Part shown: positions 6,292 to 8,095 of the stretch, one piece after another
How the letters are laid out: every line of letters starts with the position of its first letter
Position numbering within the stretch: position 1 is the first letter of the stretch
DNA from: an uncultured Planctomycetaceae bacterium
GTDB taxonomy: Bacteria > Planctomycetota > Phycisphaerae > UBA1845 > UTPLA1
Direction of reading: 5' to 3'
Length of the DNA stretch: 8,095 bases
Assembly: GCA_938008425.1 (NCBI GenBank)
Contig: CALLKH010000584.1
Coordinates: forward strand, 1-8,095
Program-made: the position numbers and the translations under genes
Notes under the pieces: generated by a model
What the model saw: the letters and a program-made list of their open reading frames with translations, nothing else
Told to the model about the DNA's origin: nothing
Databases searched by the model: none

Positions 6292-7113
6292 TCAGTATCC
6301 GGGCGCGTGCGGTTCCCAGAATCGCGTAAAGAGCACCGTCGGATTTTCTCCATCCGCGTGAAGTTCATGATACGCGGTCTTGGCCGTACGGTAATTTGCG
6401 TTGTTCATGAAACTGCTTTCGGCCGCGCCAAGGTCTGTTCGCGCCTGCGGCGCGCCGCGATGCGGGTAGATGAACTGACCGGGACCGGGGCCGCCGAGCG
6501 CCTCGGCGATCACGGCGCGGCGAACATTCCATTTGCCCTTGCGGTTGACGTTGACGCCCGATTGAACATAACGCCGGCCGTCGAGCAGCTTCATGAATCG
6601 GCCGTCGAAATGCAGGTAGTTACTGATGGCCGGATCGAGGACGCCGCCGGTGTTGGCGTAGGGGTTCGAGTCGTACGGAATCCCCATACCCACCGGCCCC
6701 GCGGCGCTGAAGGTGTAGGTGAGCTTCCACTGTCCCGGTCCGGCGTTCGCCGGAAACCCTGCGACCGCTGACGGGCATCGCCAACTGCCGGGGTTCACGT
6801 ATGTCTCCAACAGCACACCGGCCGACGTGGGATACTGCGGGTCGAACGGATCGGCGTTCGGATCGTTGATATTCACATCCTCCATGAACGGCGCGCGATC
6901 GTCCCACACCAGCGAATAACTGAACACGCCGGTCCAGATGCTGCGAATATTGTTCTGACAGATCAGCCGCCGTCCCCGTTCGCGGGCGCTGCCGAGGCAT
7001 GGCAGAAGGGTGGCCGTGAGCAGGGAGATGATCGCGATGACCACGAGCAGTTCAAGCAATGTAAAGGCCGATTTCGAGTTTCGTCGCCGAATTCGAAGTC
7101 TGTTGAGTGTCAT
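6292..7113 (-). CDS. Prepilin-type N-terminal cleavage/methylation domain protein (type II secretion/type IV pilin-like)
   Basis: A 273-residue protein. The ATG at 7113 is chosen because AAGGA (7126-7122) stands eight bases upstream and because it puts the pilin signal near the N-terminus; the frame stays open to 7242 but the extra 43 residues precede any recognisable pattern. The N-terminus is a class III (prepilin) signal: a basic leader (NRLRIRRRNSKS), then AFTLLELLVVIAIISLLTA, with probable cleavage between Ala16 and Phe17 and the conserved Glu at mature position 5 (Glu21). Ala replaces the usual Gly at -1. The remainder is a globular domain with aromatic and Gly/Pro-rich segments, two cysteines near the helix (39, 52) and Cys113. 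It ends in a stretch like the family's late HxDG region (ELHADGENPTVLF, about 250-262). Planctomycetota encode many such single pseudopilin-like proteins whose function is mostly unknown. A dockerin-tailed secreted protein precedes it by 79 bases, and a strong terminator follows. Confidence 0.88.
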   Translation of the reverse strand: MTLNRLRIRRRNSKSAFTLLELLVVIAIISLLTATLLPCLGSARERGRRLICQNNIRSIWTGVFSYSLVWDDRAPFMEDVNINDPNADPFDPQYPTSAGVLLETYVNPGSWRCPSAVAGFPANAGPGQWKLTYTFSAAGPVGMGIPYDSNPYANTGGVLDPAISNYLHFDGRFMKLLDGRRYVQSGVNVNRKGKWNVRRAVIAEALGGPGPGQFIYPHRGAPQARTDLGAAESSFMNNANYRTAKTAYHELHADGENPTVLFTRFWEPHAPGY

Positions 7114-7121
7114 GGAAGAAT

Positions 7122-7126
7122 TCCTT
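7122..7126 (-). promoter_or_regulatory. Ribosome binding site deciding the prepilin start
   Basis: Minus-strand AAGGA eight bases before the ATG at 7113. It is one of only two good Shine-Dalgarno matches in the window, the other being before the M16 catalytic gene. It supports the short form of the prepilin gene over the upstream in-frame start at 7242. Confidence 0.65.
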
Positions 7127-7139
7127 GTCTGAATGCTCT

Positions 7140-7190
7140 CCCGGCATGGATCTTCGCCGGGTTCATTCGTGTACCTGCAAATCCCATGCC
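7140..7190 (-). other. Two overlapping, mutually exclusive hairpins between the dockerin gene and the prepilin gene
   Basis: CCCGGC (7140-7145) pairs with GCCGGG (7156-7161), a six-base stem with a 10-base loop. GGCATGG (7143-7149) pairs perfectly with CCATGCC (7184-7190), a seven-base stem with a 34-base loop. The two stems share bases 7143-7145 and cannot form together. Neither is followed by a T-run, so a classical terminator is not supported. The element fills most of the 79-base gap and could tune the ratio of the two products, or be chance pairing in GC-rich DNA. Confidence 0.3.
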
Positions 7191-7192
7191 GT

Positions 7193-8095
7193 CTAACATC
7201 CGCCACCCAAAAACGCCGCGACAAAAGGCGCAATATCCTCACCGTTCGCGAGGCCGTCGCCGTTCAGGTCCGAACGCTCGCGGAGCGCCTGCCCGGCGTT
7301 CGCGGGGTCCAGTAGAACCCCCACAAGCGCCGCCGCGTCGAGCGGATCGACATCGCCATCCCCGTCGATGTCGCCGGGATCAAAATCCGCGAGGGTGATC
7401 TCCAGCCGTGCGGGGAACGGATTCGCACCGGGGGTGCCGCTGTTGAGGTAAAACTCGGGAAACCCGCTGCCCGCCTGGATGAAAGTCTCGCTGAGCGAAG
7501 TCACGATCACGATGAGGCGGCCCCGGTCCAGTTGATCCTGGAAATAGCGGCGAACCTCGCCGCAGCTGAGGCTCAGGTCGATTGCGAATTCGATATCGAA
7601 CACCGTCGGCTGCGCGCGGGGGGTGTAGTTGATCGGTCGCCCGGTCGCCCACGGCGTCGGCGTGAACCGGGTCACGCCCAGCGCCTCGTTGTGAAGGCCG
7701 GCAACACTGTCTTCGCAGTGCAGCTTTTCCAACGTGCCGTCCTGATACACGAACGGAAACGGGTTTCGCTTCACCGGCGTGGTCTGCTGATTCCAACCCT
7801 GGAAAAAAGACGTCTCGACCCACGTCGTCTCGTTGAAGAACGCGCCGTTGGGATCGAATCCTGCTCCGAAGAGTTCGAACGGCCGGCCCGGATCGACGTC
7901 GTCGCTTTCGCCGTCGGTGTCGCCCGGTTCGCCGCGGGGAATGCCGTCGGCGTTGACAAACGTGTCGGCGTTCAGGTCGTAGGTGAACCACTCATCGGGT
8001 GTCAGATCGACGGCCCATGTTGCGTTCGGCAGATGGGTCAGCGTGAACTTGATCGACTTGATGCGATATTGGTCCGGACCCTGCCCGGTGGGAAT
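7193..8095 (-). CDS. Secreted protein with C-terminal GC-type dockerin-like domain, N-terminus outside the window
   Basis: The frame is open from the window edge to the TAG at 7193, giving the last 300 residues; an internal GTG at 7774 is not the true start. Visible residues 1-235 form an extracellular-looking region of unknown family, rich in aromatics and Asn/Asp/Gly, with an Asp-rich loop (DLNADTFVNADG at 40-51 and DTDGESDDVDPG at 59-70) like calcium-binding repeats, and three scattered cysteines (127, 178, 300). The C-terminus carries a pair of EF-hand-like dockerin repeats: DIDGDGDVDPLD (242-253, ligands at 1, 3, 5, 9, 12) and DLNGDGLANGED (276-287). The chain ends FLGGGC. This matches the GC-type dockerin tails found on many Planctomycetota surface proteins, where the domain is thought to serve in anchoring or sorting. 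Calcium binding is inferred. No enzyme motif is seen, and the signal peptide would lie beyond the window. The prepilin gene follows by 79 bases. Confidence 0.85.
   Translation of the reverse strand: MPTGQGPDQYRIKSIKFTLTHLPNATWAVDLTPDEWFTYDLNADTFVNADGIPRGEPGDTDGESDDVDPGRPFELFGAGFDPNGAFFNETTWVETSFFQGWNQQTTPVKRNPFPFVYQDGTLEKLHCEDSVAGLHNEALGVTRFTPTPWATGRPINYTPRAQPTVFDIEFAIDLSLSCGEVRRYFQDQLDRGRLIVIVTSLSETFIQAGSGFPEFYLNSGTPGANPFPARLEITLADFDPGDIDGDGDVDPLDAAALVGVLLDPANAGQALRERSDLNGDGLANGEDIAPFVAAFLGGGC

Noticed and set aside
5090..6361. Long plus-strand open frame (423 codons) opposite the M16 partner gene
   Set aside because: Same low-complexity Arg/Asp/Leu composition, no motif, antisense to a supported gene, and it crosses the terminator at 6189-6221.
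7114..7242. Extension of the prepilin gene to 7242
   Set aside because: It overlaps the end of the dockerin gene and would move the prepilin signal to residue 60, whereas ATG 7113 has AAGGA at the right distance.
7193..7774. Treating the dockerin protein as a complete 193-residue gene starting at GTG 7774
   Set aside because: The frame stays open to the window edge with protein-like sequence, including Asp-rich calcium-type loops, so the gene is longer and only its end is seen.

Overview
The window most likely comes from a high-GC member of the Planctomycetota, possibly Phycisphaerae or a relative. This is inferred from two things: a secreted protein that ends in a dockerin-like domain closing with a terminal Gly-Cys ('GC-type' dockerin), and a neighbouring single prepilin-like protein of the kind that is abundant in that phylum. 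Weak or absent Shine-Dalgarno sequences at several starts agree with this. All seven genes read leftward, on the minus strand. No RNA gene, CRISPR array, insertion sequence or integrase was seen.

In transcription order (right to left): (1) 8095-7193, the C-terminal 300 residues of a secreted protein with a dockerin-like tail. (2) 7113-6292, a prepilin-type protein with a good ribosome binding site, followed by a clear intrinsic terminator at 6221-6189. (3) 6139-4889 and 4892-3642, two M16-family (insulinase/processing-peptidase-like) proteins of exactly equal length (416 aa) that overlap by ATGA. The second has the zinc motif HxxEH but lacks the Arg/Tyr pair. The first has the Arg/Tyr pair but has lost both zinc histidines. 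Together they look like the two halves of one heterodimeric protease. (4) 3454-1517, an unrecognised multi-pass membrane protein with about 14 membrane segments. It is coupled by a GTGA overlap to (5) 1520-639, a predicted lipoprotein with an alpha/beta-hydrolase fold. (6) 370-1, the N-terminus of a signalling protein with a truncated receiver-like module followed by a PAS domain. It has its own promoter candidate about 95 bases upstream.

These are probably four transcription units: dockerin protein plus prepilin (or two separate units), the M16 pair, the membrane protein plus hydrolase, and the sensor. The terminator at 6221-6189 separates the prepilin unit from the M16 unit. A -10-like TATAAA sits so close to the first M16 ATG that the M16 mRNA may be leaderless. 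The most unfamiliar element is the membrane-protein/lipoprotein-hydrolase pair, whose joint function cannot be read from sequence alone. The rest is fairly ordinary planctomycete gene content.
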